Source: Terriglobia bacterium (lineage in GTDB: Bacteria; Acidobacteriota; Terriglobia; Acidiferrales; UBA7541). Taken from it: a stretch of DNA of 45,064 nt. Within the stretch, counting starts at the first letter, position 1. Every line of letters begins with the position of its first letter. Below, one piece after another: positions 26,653 through 36,191 of the stretch. The notes under the pieces were generated by a model that worked only from the letters and a program-made list of their open reading frames with translations, searched no databases and was not told the DNA's origin. Where the stretch lies: positions 1 to 45,064 of the forward strand of contig JAIQEV010000029.1 of NCBI GenBank assembly GCA_020073585.1, written 5' to 3'. The translations under genes and the position numbers were made by a program.

Positions 26653-26853
26653 GCGGGAATCATACATCATCTTTTCCACGGCAAAAGCCTTCTTCGGAAA
26701 GTTCGGCGAAAATTGACGGAAACGACTTTCCCTCTTCCTTTGCGGGCGAGTTTGTACTATCAATCGTTACGCGTTTATGATGCCCTTCGGGTTTCCGCCT
26801 GTCCGGCAGGGAATTCGCAAGCGGCAATCATCCTGGAGATTTGAGGAGACGGA

Positions 26854-27927
26854 ATGGCGAAATCGAAAAAGACGGTGACCGGGCGGGTGCTGCATGACCC
26901 GGTGAAAGACAAGCTGCGCCCCATTTTTCCGCTCGACCTGTCGAAGTGCCGCACCATCGACGCGCTGGTGCGCGCCATGGGCGACACGGCCTTCACCGGA
27001 CGCCAGGTCGGCGATGCCGCCGACATCCTCGAAGCCATGGCCCGCGACAAGGACTGTTTCGTCGTCCTGACCCTTTCCGGCGCGCTCACCGTCGGCAAGA
27101 TGGGCCTCATCTTCTGCGACCTGATCGAATCCGGCGTCGTCAACGCCATCGTTTCCACCGGCGCGCTCATGGCCCACGGCCTCGTCGAGGCCACCGGCCA
27201 CTCGCACTTCCGTTACAGCAAGAACATGGACGACAAGGCGCTCTTCCACGCCGGCTACAACCGCGTTTACGACTCTCTCGAGCCGGAAGTGAACCTGGAC
27301 CACGTGGAAGAGGTCATGGACCGCATCCTCGATCAGTGGGACGCGGACGAAGTCGTGGCCAGCCACAAGCTGCACCGCAAGATCGGCGAATTCCTCGTGA
27401 AGCATTCCAAGGGCCGCGGCATCCTGAAGTCGGCTTACCAGCACAACGTCCCGGTCTTCGTGCCGGCTTTCACCGATTCCGAGCTGGGCATCGATTTCGC
27501 CCTGCACAAGTTCGCCCGGCAGAAGCAGCAGCGGCCGCTGCTGCGCTTCGATCCCTTCGAGGATTTCGAAAAGTTCGCCGACACCATGCTGGCCACCAAG
27601 CGCATGGGCATCTTCACCATCGGCGGCGGCGTGCCGCGCAACTGGTCGCAGCAGTTCGGCGTTTACGCGGAGTTGCTGGCCCGCCGCGGCTACAGGAAGA
27701 TGCCGCTCAAGCGCTACAACTACGGTCTGCGCATCTGCCCCGAGCCGGACTTCTGGGGCGGCCTCAGCGGCAGCACCTACACGGAAGCCGTCTCCTGGGG
27801 CAAGTTCGTTCCGCCGGAAGAGGGGGGCCGCTTCGCCGAGGTCTTTGATGACGCCACGGTGGCCCTGCCGCTGGTCGTCGGCGCGGTCCTGGAGCGCATC
27901 GGCTACTTCAAGAAGAAGAAAAGGTAA
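26854..27927 (+). CDS. Deoxyhypusine synthase family protein (probable homospermidine/polyamine synthase)
   Basis: 357 residues. The deoxyhypusine synthase family uses NAD to oxidise a polyamine, then transfers the aminobutyl group to an enzyme lysine and on to an acceptor. The SGALTVGKMG and STGALMAHGLVEA blocks, FTIGGGVPRNW and the lysine motif EAVSWGKFVP (Lys317, equal to human Lys329) are conserved. Bacteria lack eIF5A, so the acceptor should be a small amine such as putrescine, giving homospermidine; a few family members make other triamines. Its neighbours aguA, aguB and pyruvoyl arginine decarboxylase supply putrescine, which strongly supports this. Divergent from aguB and convergent with the decarboxylase gene. 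Confidence 0.88.
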   Translation: MAKSKKTVTGRVLHDPVKDKLRPIFPLDLSKCRTIDALVRAMGDTAFTGRQVGDAADILEAMARDKDCFVVLTLSGALTVGKMGLIFCDLIESGVVNAIVSTGALMAHGLVEATGHSHFRYSKNMDDKALFHAGYNRVYDSLEPEVNLDHVEEVMDRILDQWDADEVVASHKLHRKIGEFLVKHSKGRGILKSAYQHNVPVFVPAFTDSELGIDFALHKFARQKQQRPLLRFDPFEDFEKFADTMLATKRMGIFTIGGGVPRNWSQQFGVYAELLARRGYRKMPLKRYNYGLRICPEPDFWGGLSGSTYTEAVSWGKFVPPEEGGRFAEVFDDATVALPLVVGAVLERIGYFKKKKR

Positions 27928-27960
27928 CTCGTTCGCGGGAGCAGGGAAGCGGCCGCAAAC

Positions 27961-28000
27961 AAAAAGGGCCGCCCTCGCGGGAGGGCGGCCTGAACTTTTT
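27961..28000. terminator. Bidirectional intrinsic terminator
   Basis: GGCCGCCCTC (27967-27976) and GAGGGCGGCC (27981-27990) form a 10-bp stem with a GCGG loop. It has an A-run before (27961-27965, giving CTTTTTG on the minus strand) and a CTTTTT run after on the plus strand. It sits between two convergent genes and should end both. Confidence 0.88.
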
Positions 28001-28012
28001 GCGGGTACGCGG

Positions 28013-28570
28013 TTAGTCGTCTTCGCCGATGAGGATGGCCGCGCCGAGCACCGTGGTCCACAGTCCGCGCTTGTCGCCCACGGCGGACTGCGTGACGTTC
28101 AGCGTGCGCACGATCTTGTTCGAAATCCGGTAGACCTCTTTTTTCTCGTCCCACGACAGGTCCGGATCGAACTCCACGTTCAGCGTGGTCGCCAGCATTT
28201 CCGCCGCGAGTTCCTCGGCGTACTCCCCGGCGACTTCTTCGGTCTCCCCGAAGGAATGGTGCTCGGAAAGATAGCCGTACATCGATTTGTCGGCGGGCAG
28301 CGCCAGGCCGATGCTGGCGGCGATCAGCCGATGTGGCTCCTTGGTCGAATTCTCGCTGATGACCGTGAAGGCCACCTGGCCCGGCTTGATGTGCTTCAGC
28401 CCCTCGCTGCGCGAGATCAGCTTGCAGTTCGGAGGAAAGATGGAGGAGACGCGCACGATGTTGCATGCCGCGATCCCCGCGTTGCGAAGTGCGAGCTCGA
28501 AGCTCGAAAGTCTTTCGCGATGTTTGCCCACGCCTTTGGTGAGGAAGATCTTTTTTGCGACGAACGCCAT
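28013..28570 (-). CDS. Pyruvoyl-dependent arginine decarboxylase
   Basis: 185 residues. The proenzyme self-cleaves at a Ser-Ser pair to give a beta chain and an alpha chain with an N-terminal pyruvoyl group; the product decarboxylates arginine to agmatine. The cleavage site is RVSSIFPP, between Ser42 and Ser43. The blocks [20 protein letters not shown] and [14 protein letters not shown] match the family, including the Glu near the pyruvoyl. The enzyme type is best known from archaea and chlamydiae, where it replaces PLP-dependent SpeA. Its product is the substrate of aguA 2.2 kb away. Its promoter lies at 28634-28662. Confidence 0.92.
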   Translation of the reverse strand: MAFVAKKIFLTKGVGKHRERLSSFELALRNAGIAACNIVRVSSIFPPNCKLISRSEGLKHIKPGQVAFTVISENSTKEPHRLIAASIGLALPADKSMYGYLSEHHSFGETEEVAGEYAEELAAEMLATTLNVEFDPDLSWDEKKEVYRISNKIVRTLNVTQSAVGDKRGLWTTVLGAAILIGEDD

Positions 28571-28633
28571 GGATGATTCCGGGTTGCGGTTCCTCCGTGC
28601 GTGGAATGTACAAAAATATTTACGGCCGTGAAA

Positions 28634-28662
28634 AAAGTAACAAGAAGGACAGGGAGTGTCAA
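28634..28662 (-). promoter_or_regulatory. Promoter of the pyruvoyl arginine decarboxylase gene
   Basis: On the minus strand, perfect -35 TTGACA (28662-28657), 17-bp pyrimidine-rich spacer and a poorer -10 TACTTT (28639-28634). The leader is about 60 nt. The -35 context CATTGACACTCC is the same as at the lysine riboswitch promoter. Confidence 0.6.
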
Positions 28663-28742
28663 TGCAATTCGCGGCTTCGGCGCGGAAAATGCGCGCCGGA
28701 CAAACTGGCTCTGCGCCCTGCGCGGAACGCCGCCGCAGATTC

Positions 28743-29279
28743 CTACGTTGCGAGGAAATGGGGCAGCAGTTTCCCGAGCGGGCGGCACAGCGCGAGCACT
28801 TTGCCCAGATCTTCCTGCGTGAAGTCCGGCCCGGCCTTGCGCGGACTCGTTCCTTTGCGGCTGACCTGCAGCACGCCGATGACTTTACCTTCGGCCAGAA
28901 TCGGGGCGCTGATGATCTTCTGGATGGTGTCCACCGTATCGCGGCCTTCCAGCGGCACGCCTTCGAAGACGCTGGCGTGACGCGTGTTCGGAAAATTATT
29001 CACGATTTCCGGGCGGTTCTCGCGCGCGGTGCGCGCTGCGAGCGAACTGGTGCTGCTTGCCGGAATGGACCCCACGTTGCGCAGCTTTTCCGGGCTCAGA
29101 AACTGCAACTGCCGTGTCCGTCCAGAGAGCGCCAGGATGGCTACTTCGTCCGGCTGCACGTCCAGGGCCTTGGCCAGGCGCTCCGCTACCGTAGCCAGGG
29201 AAATGGGGCACTCGGCACCCGTCTCCCCGCCCAATGCATCTGCGAGGCGTTCCAGTTCGGTGACTAAGGTCGCACTCAT
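28743..29279 (-). CDS. GAF-domain protein
   Basis: 178 residues from ATG 29279. A single GAF-like domain extends over most of the protein: the helix [14 protein letters not shown], strands DEVAILALS, the central [14 protein letters not shown] region and the closing strands [20 protein letters not shown]. The last segment is the most family-like. GAF domains bind cyclic nucleotides, haem, chromophores or other small molecules. No output domain (kinase, GGDEF, HTH) is attached, so it may act as a free-standing sensor or partner protein. No invariant cysteine pair was seen. It is divergent from sdhC and precedes the arginine decarboxylase gene on the same strand by 172 bases. Confidence 0.78.
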   Translation of the reverse strand: MSATLVTELERLADALGGETGAECPISLATVAERLAKALDVQPDEVAILALSGRTRQLQFLSPEKLRNVGSIPASSTSSLAARTARENRPEIVNNFPNTRHASVFEGVPLEGRDTVDTIQKIISAPILAEGKVIGVLQVSRKGTSPRKAGPDFTQEDLGKVLALCRPLGKLLPHFLAT

Positions 29280-29422
29280 GGGTTTGGCTTACTCGCGAAA
29301 GCGGTTTGTCCGGGGATGAATATCCCGGAAAACTTGTTCGTACCGGATAGTCTACCCGGCGCGAGATTTCCCTCGGAGCGGGTTTTTCCGGGCGTGTGCG
29401 AGGAATGACAACGCCGCGCCGC

Positions 29423-29451
29423 TTGCAACATTTCGCGCAAGTGCCTATACT
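29423..29451 (+). promoter_or_regulatory. Promoter of the sdhCAB operon
   Basis: TTGCAA (29423-29428), a 17-bp spacer and TATACT (29446-29451, five of six to consensus) lie 55 bp before the sdhC ATG. Confidence 0.78.
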
Positions 29452-29505
29452 GTCCGCGCCGTGAAAGTTTGGCGCTGTTTCGGTGCGCTGCGCGGCGGAG
29501 AGGGC

Positions 29506-30156
29506 ATGTCCGCAAAGGTATTCCGGCCTGACCGCAGTTATCTCCTGCGAAAACTTCATTCTTTGTCCGGCATCGTGCCTGTCGGCGCTTTCCTGGCCGA
29601 GCATTTCTGGTCCAACAGCACGGTCCTCGTCAGCATTAGCAAATACAACGAGACCTCGCGCGAGCTCCAGACTATCCCCTTCCGCATTTTTGCCGAAGCC
29701 CTGATGATCTGGCTGCCCATCCTGTACCACGGCTGCTACGGCATTCATATTTGGATGCGCGGCAAGTCCAATGTTTCCGATTATCCCTGGGTGGGCAACT
29801 GGCTCTACACCCTGCAGCGCGCGACCGGACTCGTCGCCTTCGTCTATATCGGCTGGCACGTCTACGCCGAACGCTTTCTGACGCACGGCAAATCCACCTA
29901 TGGGGACATGGAACGCACGCTGCAGAACCCCTATGCGCTGGCCTTTATGGCCGTGGGGATCGTGGCCTCATCCTTTCATTTCGGCATCGGCATCTGGAAC
30001 TTTCTCTGCAAATGGGGGCTGACAGCGACCGTGCAGGCTCAGCGCGCCGCCGGGCGGTTGGGCGTGCTGGTTGGCCTTGCCTTCAGCCTCGTGGGCATTC
30101 TGATCCTGGTGAGCTTCCGCCTCAACTGGCACCCCTTCGAGTTCTACATAAAATGA
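29506..30156 (+). CDS. sdhC: Succinate dehydrogenase cytochrome b subunit (Bacillus type)
   Basis: 216 residues from ATG 29506, which has GGAGAGGG upstream; GTG 29461 is a poorer start. It is the single large five-helix membrane anchor of B-type succinate:quinone oxidoreductase, which binds two haems and passes electrons to quinone. Hydrophobic helices carry the expected histidines in RKLHSLSGIVP, LAEHFW, LYHGCYGIHIW, YIGWHVYAERF and SSFHFGIGIW. The N-terminal YLLRKLHSLSG and the terminal FRLNWHPFEF are typical. Its stop overlaps sdhA in ATGA (30153-30156). No sdhD is present, as expected for this type. Confidence 0.92.
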   Translation: MSAKVFRPDRSYLLRKLHSLSGIVPVGAFLAEHFWSNSTVLVSISKYNETSRELQTIPFRIFAEALMIWLPILYHGCYGIHIWMRGKSNVSDYPWVGNWLYTLQRATGLVAFVYIGWHVYAERFLTHGKSTYGDMERTLQNPYALAFMAVGIVASSFHFGIGIWNFLCKWGLTATVQAQRAAGRLGVLVGLAFSLVGILILVSFRLNWHPFEFYIK

Positions 30157-31937
30157 GACAGCCAAAAATCATCATCGTGGGCGGTGGACTGGCAGGCCTG
30201 ATGGCTACGATTCGTGTGGCCGAAGCCGGCGTCCCCGTGGATTTGTTTTCGATCGTTCCCGTCAAGCGCTCGCACTCCGTCTGCGCGCAGGGCGGCATCA
30301 ACGCCGCTAAGAACACCAAGGGCGAGGGCGACTCTACCTGGAAGCACTTTGACGACTCCATCTACGGCGGCGATTTCCTCGCCAACCAGACGCTCGTCAA
30401 GCGCATGTGCGAGGCCGCGCCCGGCATCATCGACCTGCTCGACCGCATGGGCGTCATGTTCAACCGCACGCCCGAGGGCCTGCTCGACTATCGCCGCTTC
30501 GGCGGCACCCTCTATAACCGCACGGCTTTTGCCGGCGCCACCACCGGCCAGCAGTTGCTCTACGCTCTCGACGAGCAGGTGCGCCGCCACGAAGCCGACG
30601 GCAAAGTCCGCAAGTACGAGGGCTGGACCTTCCTCTCCGCGGTTCTCGATGACGCCGGCGTCTGCCGCGGCATCTGCGGCATGGACCTCAAGTCCATGGA
30701 AGTGAAAGTTTTTCCCGCCGATGCGGTGATCTTCTGCACCGGCGGCGTGGGCGCCGTCTTCGGCCGCTCCACCAACTCCGTCGTCTGCACCGGCTCCGCC
30801 CAGGCCGCGCTCTTCCAGCAGGGCGTGGACTACGCCAACGGCGAATTCATCCAGGTGCATCCCACGGCCATCCCCGGCGAGGACAAGCTGCGGCTGATGA
30901 GCGAATCGGCGCGCGGCGAAGGCGGCCGTGTCTGGGTGCCCCGCAAGCCCGGCGACACCCGCCCGGCCAAGAGCATTCCCGATGCCGAGCGCTTTTACTT
31001 TCTCGAGGAGTGGTATCCCAAGTACGGCAACCTCGTGCCGCGCGACATCGCCACCCGCGCCATTCACCGCGTCGTCTTCCAGGAAAAGCTCGGCCTCGCC
31101 GGACAGCAGGCCGTCTATCTGGACCTCACGCACATTCCGCGCGAGACCCTCGACCGCAAACTCGAAGGCATCCTCGAAATTTACGAAAAGTTCCTCGGCG
31201 TGGATCCCCGCGAAGAGCCCATGAAGGTCTTCCCGGCCATGCACTACACCATGGGCGGCATCTGGGTGAACAACGAGGACCAGGCCACCAACGTTCCCGG
31301 CATTTACGCCGCCGGCGAATGCGACTATCAGTATCATGGGGCCAACCGGCTGGGCGCGAATTCCCTCGTCTCCTGCATTTTCGGCGGGGGCATCGCCGGG
31401 CCCGCGGCCGTCAAATACGCCAAGAACCTGGAAAAGGGCTCCGAGAGCGCCGATCCCGCCATCTTCGAGCGCGAAAGGAAGCGCCAGGCGGCCATGAACG
31501 ACGCGCTCATCAAGCAGGACGGCTCGGAAAACCCCGTCACCATCTGGAAAGAGATGGGCGATGTCATGTCCGAGCACGTCACCGTCACGCGCTACAACAA
31601 GAACCTGGAACTCGCCGATGGCAAGCTGCAGGCGCTCGCGGCTCGTTTCAAGAAAATCAACTTGTCCGACCGCACGCAGTGGTCGAATCAGACCCTCAAT
31701 TTCACGCGCGAGCTCGGCAATATGCTCGTCCTGGCGCGCGTCATGACCCTGGGGGCGCTGGCCCGCAATGAATCGCGCGGCGCGCATTACAAGCCGGATT
31801 ACCCGGACCGCGACGACGCCAATTTCCTCAAGACCACGCGCGCCAAGTGGGTCAACGGGGAAATCAAGCTGACCTACGAAGCGGTGGATACGTCGCACAT
31901 CCCGCCGCGGCCGCGGCGTTACGACGTGGCTCAGTAG
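30153..31937 (+). CDS. sdhA: Succinate dehydrogenase flavoprotein subunit
   Basis: 594 residues from ATG 30153; the frame extends upstream through sdhC, which is a shadow. It oxidises succinate to fumarate with covalent FAD. The nucleotide-binding IIIVGGGLAGLMA is at the N-terminus, the FAD-linking His is in KRSHSVCAQGG (about residue 44), and the active-site block HPTAIPGEDKLRLMSE, the SARGEGGRVW and MHYTMGGIWVN motifs and AGECDYQYHGANRLGANS are present. The length and the AQGG pattern fit the Bacillus/epsilonproteobacterial branch. Translational coupling to sdhC is likely. Confidence 0.96.
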   Translation: MRQPKIIIVGGGLAGLMATIRVAEAGVPVDLFSIVPVKRSHSVCAQGGINAAKNTKGEGDSTWKHFDDSIYGGDFLANQTLVKRMCEAAPGIIDLLDRMGVMFNRTPEGLLDYRRFGGTLYNRTAFAGATTGQQLLYALDEQVRRHEADGKVRKYEGWTFLSAVLDDAGVCRGICGMDLKSMEVKVFPADAVIFCTGGVGAVFGRSTNSVVCTGSAQAALFQQGVDYANGEFIQVHPTAIPGEDKLRLMSESARGEGGRVWVPRKPGDTRPAKSIPDAERFYFLEEWYPKYGNLVPRDIATRAIHRVVFQEKLGLAGQQAVYLDLTHIPRETLDRKLEGILEIYEKFLGVDPREEPMKVFPAMHYTMGGIWVNNEDQATNVPGIYAAGECDYQYHGANRLGANSLVSCIFGGGIAGPAAVKYAKNLEKGSESADPAIFERERKRQAAMNDALIKQDGSENPVTIWKEMGDVMSEHVTVTRYNKNLELADGKLQALAARFKKINLSDRTQWSNQTLNFTRELGNMLVLARVMTLGALARNESRGAHYKPDYPDRDDANFLKTTRAKWVNGEIKLTYEAVDTSHIPPRPRRYDVAQ

Positions 31938-31994
31938 CGGGTGGCCGCTCCGCGGCCGCACTTTACGGTTGTGGTTTGCGCCAGAGAGGGCGCC

Positions 31995-32747
31995 ATGGCA
32001 GACAAAAAGAAAGTCATCGTTCGTGTGAAGCGTCAAGCCGGGCCGAAGCAAGAGGCGCGCTGGGAGGAGTTCGCTCTCGACTGGCGTCCCTCCATGAACG
32101 TCATCATCGCCCTGCGCGATATCGCCGAAAATCCGCTCACCCGCGACGGCCAGAAGACCACGCCCGTCAGCTACGACTCCAACTGTCTCGAGGAGATCTG
32201 CGGCTCCTGCGCCATGGTCATCAACGGCAAAGCGCGCATGGCCTGCTCCGCGCTCATCGACGATCTCGAGCAGCCCATCCGCATCGAGCCGCTCTCCAAG
32301 TTTCCCGTCGTCCGCGATCTCGCCGTGGACCGCCAGTTCATGTTCGAAAGCCTCAAGCGGGTCCATGCCTGGGTGCCCATTGACGGCACTTACGACCTGG
32401 GCGAAGGCCCCCGCGTCTCCCCGGAGACCCAGGAGAAGGGCTATCCGCTTTCCAACTGCATTACCTGTGGAAGCTGCCTGGAAGTCTGCCCCCAGGTCAA
32501 TGAGAAGAATCCTTTCATCGGCGCCGCCATCATCAGCCAGGTGCGCCTCTTCAACATGCATCCCACGGGCGCCATGCATGCCCGCGAGCGCCTGGAAGCC
32601 CTGATGGGCCCGGGCGGCATCGCCGACTGCGCCAACGCGCAGAACTGCGTGCAGGCCTGCCCCAAGGGCATCCCCCTCACCGAATCCATCGCCGAAGTGA
32701 ATCGCCAGGTCTGGAAGCAGGCGCTTTTCGGCTGGCTGCTGGGTTAA
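31995..32747 (+). CDS. sdhB: Succinate dehydrogenase iron-sulfur subunit
   Basis: 250 residues from ATG 31995, with AGAGAGGG upstream. It wires electrons from the flavoprotein to the membrane anchor. The [2Fe-2S] cysteines are in SNCLEEICGSCAMVING followed by ARMAC. The [4Fe-4S] and [3Fe-4S] ligands are in CITCGSCLEVCPQ and CVQACPKGIPLT. All expected cysteines appear to be present. It is 57 bases after sdhA and closes the sdhCAB operon. The first dipeptidase gene follows 39 bases later on the same strand with no clear terminator, so read-through is possible. Confidence 0.96.
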   Translation: MADKKKVIVRVKRQAGPKQEARWEEFALDWRPSMNVIIALRDIAENPLTRDGQKTTPVSYDSNCLEEICGSCAMVINGKARMACSALIDDLEQPIRIEPLSKFPVVRDLAVDRQFMFESLKRVHAWVPIDGTYDLGEGPRVSPETQEKGYPLSNCITCGSCLEVCPQVNEKNPFIGAAIISQVRLFNMHPTGAMHARERLEALMGPGGIADCANAQNCVQACPKGIPLTESIAEVNRQVWKQALFGWLLG

Positions 32748-32786
32748 CTCAGGCCGCGCGCCAGAATCTTCCGCCCGGAGGCAGGT

Positions 32787-34013
<1,227 letters not shown>

Positions 34014-34039
34014 CCGTCCCGAGGGAGAGCCGAGGTGCC

Positions 34040-35263
34040 ATGTCACGAGCGCTGTTTACTGCCTGCGTTTGTATTCTTGCCGGTTTCTCTCTGGCGGGCA
34101 CAGTGACCGCCGACGATATCTCGGTCCGGGCCAGGAAGCTGCACTTCTCCTCGCTCATCGTCGACACTCACGACGACACCACCCAGCGCCTGCTGGACCC
34201 CTCCTTTGACCTCGGCCGCCGCGACCCCTCCGGCAGCATCGACATTCCGCGCATGCGCGAAGGCGGCCTCGGCGGCATCTTCTTTTCCATCTGGATCCCC
34301 AGCAAGGTGACCGGGCCGGAAGCCGTCAAGCGCGCGCTCGACCAGATCGACGCCGTTCGCCGGCAGGTGCTCCGTCACCCCAGCGACCTCGTCCTTGCCA
34401 CCACCGCCGCCCAAGTCCGCGAAGCGCGCCAGCAGGGCAAGATCGCGGCCCTCATCGGCGTCGAAGGCGGCCACATGATCGCCGGCGACCTCGGCGTTCT
34501 GCGCACCTTCGCCGCGCTCGGCGCCCGCTACATGACCCTCACGCACAGCGGCAACAACGACTGGGCCGATTCCTCCACCGACAAGCCCGCCCACAACGGC
34601 CTCAGCGATTTCGGCAAGGACGTCGTGCGCGAAATGAACCGCCTCGGCGTCGTCGTGGACATCTCCCACGTTGCCGACAAGACCTTCTATGACGTGCTCG
34701 CCGCCAGCAAGGCCCCGGTCTTCGCCTCCCACTCTTCCTGCCGTGCCCTCTGCGACCATCCGCGCAACATGACCGACGAGATGATGCAGGCCCTGGCCGC
34801 CAAAGGCGGTGTAGTGCACATCAACTACCACGTCGGCTTCCTCAGCCAGGAGTTCCGCGACGCCGAGCGCGCCCATCCTGAAATCAACAAGCAGATCGCC
34901 GCGGAAATCGACAAGCGCTGCGGCGAGAACGAAGCCTGCCAACTCCTCGAAGGCGACCGCCTCACCCGCGAGATGGTCGCGCAGGGCAAGCTCCCGCGCG
35001 TCGGCTGGGAGAAGATCATCGAACACATCGATCACGCCGTGAAGGTCGCCGGCGTGGACCATGTCGGCCTGGGCTCCGATTTCGACGGCGCCAACATGCC
35101 CTACGGCATGGAGGATGCCACGCACCTCCCGCAGATCACCGAGGCGCTCCTGCGCAAGGGCTATTCCGAGGCTGACATTCGCAAGATTCTCGGCGAAAAT
35201 ACCCTGCGCGTCCTGGCCGAGGCCGAGCGCGTCAGCCGCGAGCTGAACGCGGAGAAAAAGTAG
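34040..35263 (+). CDS. Exported M19 (renal-type) dipeptidase, paralogue 2
   Basis: 407 residues from ATG 34040; upstream in-frame codons are shadow. It shares the full architecture of the preceding gene: signal peptide (ending near VTADD), zinc ligands in VDTHDDTTQR, GVEGGHMIAGD, VDISHVADKT and FASHSSCRAL, the Asp in GLGSDFDGANMP, and nearly identical 40-residue ends (EALLRKGYSEADIRKILG). The two-cysteine insertion is also kept (RCGENEACQ). It arose by tandem duplication. First ligand residue changed from HAD to HDD, and TLTHSGNNDWADSS differs from TLTHFYNDEWADSS, which may alter substrate choice. Confidence 0.92.
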   Translation: MSRALFTACVCILAGFSLAGTVTADDISVRARKLHFSSLIVDTHDDTTQRLLDPSFDLGRRDPSGSIDIPRMREGGLGGIFFSIWIPSKVTGPEAVKRALDQIDAVRRQVLRHPSDLVLATTAAQVREARQQGKIAALIGVEGGHMIAGDLGVLRTFAALGARYMTLTHSGNNDWADSSTDKPAHNGLSDFGKDVVREMNRLGVVVDISHVADKTFYDVLAASKAPVFASHSSCRALCDHPRNMTDEMMQALAAKGGVVHINYHVGFLSQEFRDAERAHPEINKQIAAEIDKRCGENEACQLLEGDRLTREMVAQGKLPRVGWEKIIEHIDHAVKVAGVDHVGLGSDFDGANMPYGMEDATHLPQITEALLRKGYSEADIRKILGENTLRVLAEAERVSRELNAEKK

Positions 35264-35328
35264 CGGGGAAGAGCAGGCAGTGGAAGCGTTCCGTCGTCAG
35301 GCGGCCATACAAGCAGAGAGGTAATGCG

Positions 35329-36105
35329 ATGCGCATGAGAAACTGGCTGGTGGGTGGTTTGCTGTTCCTGCAGGCGGCGGCCGTGTGCGCCCAAGCGCCC
35401 GCGGCGCCGGCGCAGAAGCCGCCGGCAGCGCCAAGGACCGGCGTAGCCGGGAAGAAGCCGCTTGCGGCGCGCCCGGCCTTCGACCGCACCTTGCTGCGGC
35501 CCGCGCTGCTGAAGGCCAAGGCCCCGGAGATCTACGACGTGAAGTTTGCCACCACCAAGGGCGACTTCACCCTCCGCGTCACCCGCGCCTGGGCCCCCCT
35601 CGGCGCCGACCGCTTCTACAACCTCGTCAAGCATCACTTCTACGATGGCGCGAGCTTCTTCCGCGTCCTCGATGGTTTCGTAGCGCAGTTCGGCGTCAGC
35701 CCCTATCCGCAGGTCAGTGCGGCCTGGCGGAACTCAGTCTTCAAGGACGATCCCGTCAAGCAGAGCAATAAACGTGGCACCATCACTTATGCCACCGGCG
35801 GGCCCAACACCCGTACCACGCAGGTCTTCATCAACCTGGCGGACAACACGCGGCTCGACGCCAGTGGTTTTTCGCCTTTCGGCCAGGTCACCGAGGGCAT
35901 GCTCACCGTCGTAAAGCTCTACGGCGGCTACGGCGACGGCCCTCCCGAAGGCAACGGCCCCGACCAGGCGAAGCTCGAGAGGCTCGGCAAGCCGTACCTG
36001 GACAAGGGCTGGCCCAAGCTCGACAGCATCAAGACGGCCACCATCGTGACTCCGGATGCGGCGGCCGGTCACGCCGCGCCGCCGGCCACGAAAAAGCCGC
36101 AATAG
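35329..36105 (+). CDS. Exported cyclophilin-type peptidyl-prolyl isomerase
   Basis: 258 residues from ATG 35329, with AGAGAGG upstream. A signal peptide ends after VCAQ, then an Ala/Pro/Lys-rich linker of about 55 residues precedes the cyclophilin fold (KFATTKGDFTLRVTRAWAP to near residue 220). The blocks FFRVLDGFVAQFG, RGTITYAT and TTQVFINLADNTRLD are typical and include the catalytic Arg and Phe. Such proteins catalyse cis-trans isomerisation at X-Pro bonds and assist folding in the periplasm or outer membrane. An extra C-terminal segment after the fold (DGPPEGNGPD onward) is not in E. coli PpiA. Confidence 0.9.
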   Translation: MRMRNWLVGGLLFLQAAAVCAQAPAAPAQKPPAAPRTGVAGKKPLAARPAFDRTLLRPALLKAKAPEIYDVKFATTKGDFTLRVTRAWAPLGADRFYNLVKHHFYDGASFFRVLDGFVAQFGVSPYPQVSAAWRNSVFKDDPVKQSNKRGTITYATGGPNTRTTQVFINLADNTRLDASGFSPFGQVTEGMLTVVKLYGGYGDGPPEGNGPDQAKLERLGKPYLDKGWPKLDSIKTATIVTPDAAAGHAAPPATKKPQ

Positions 36106-36191
36106 GCGGCTTTCCATTTCCCGATAGACGCGGGCCTCTTCCGGAGGCATCCTCGGAGCTGTGCGAGGGTAATTTGTCTGTAGGCGTTCCG

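Noticed and set aside
26653-26853. Promoter pair between aguB and the deoxyhypusine-synthase-family gene
   Set aside because: TTGACG (about 26713) and TACTAT (about 26755) are each promoter-like but 36 bp apart, so they do not form one promoter. No other clear pair was found.
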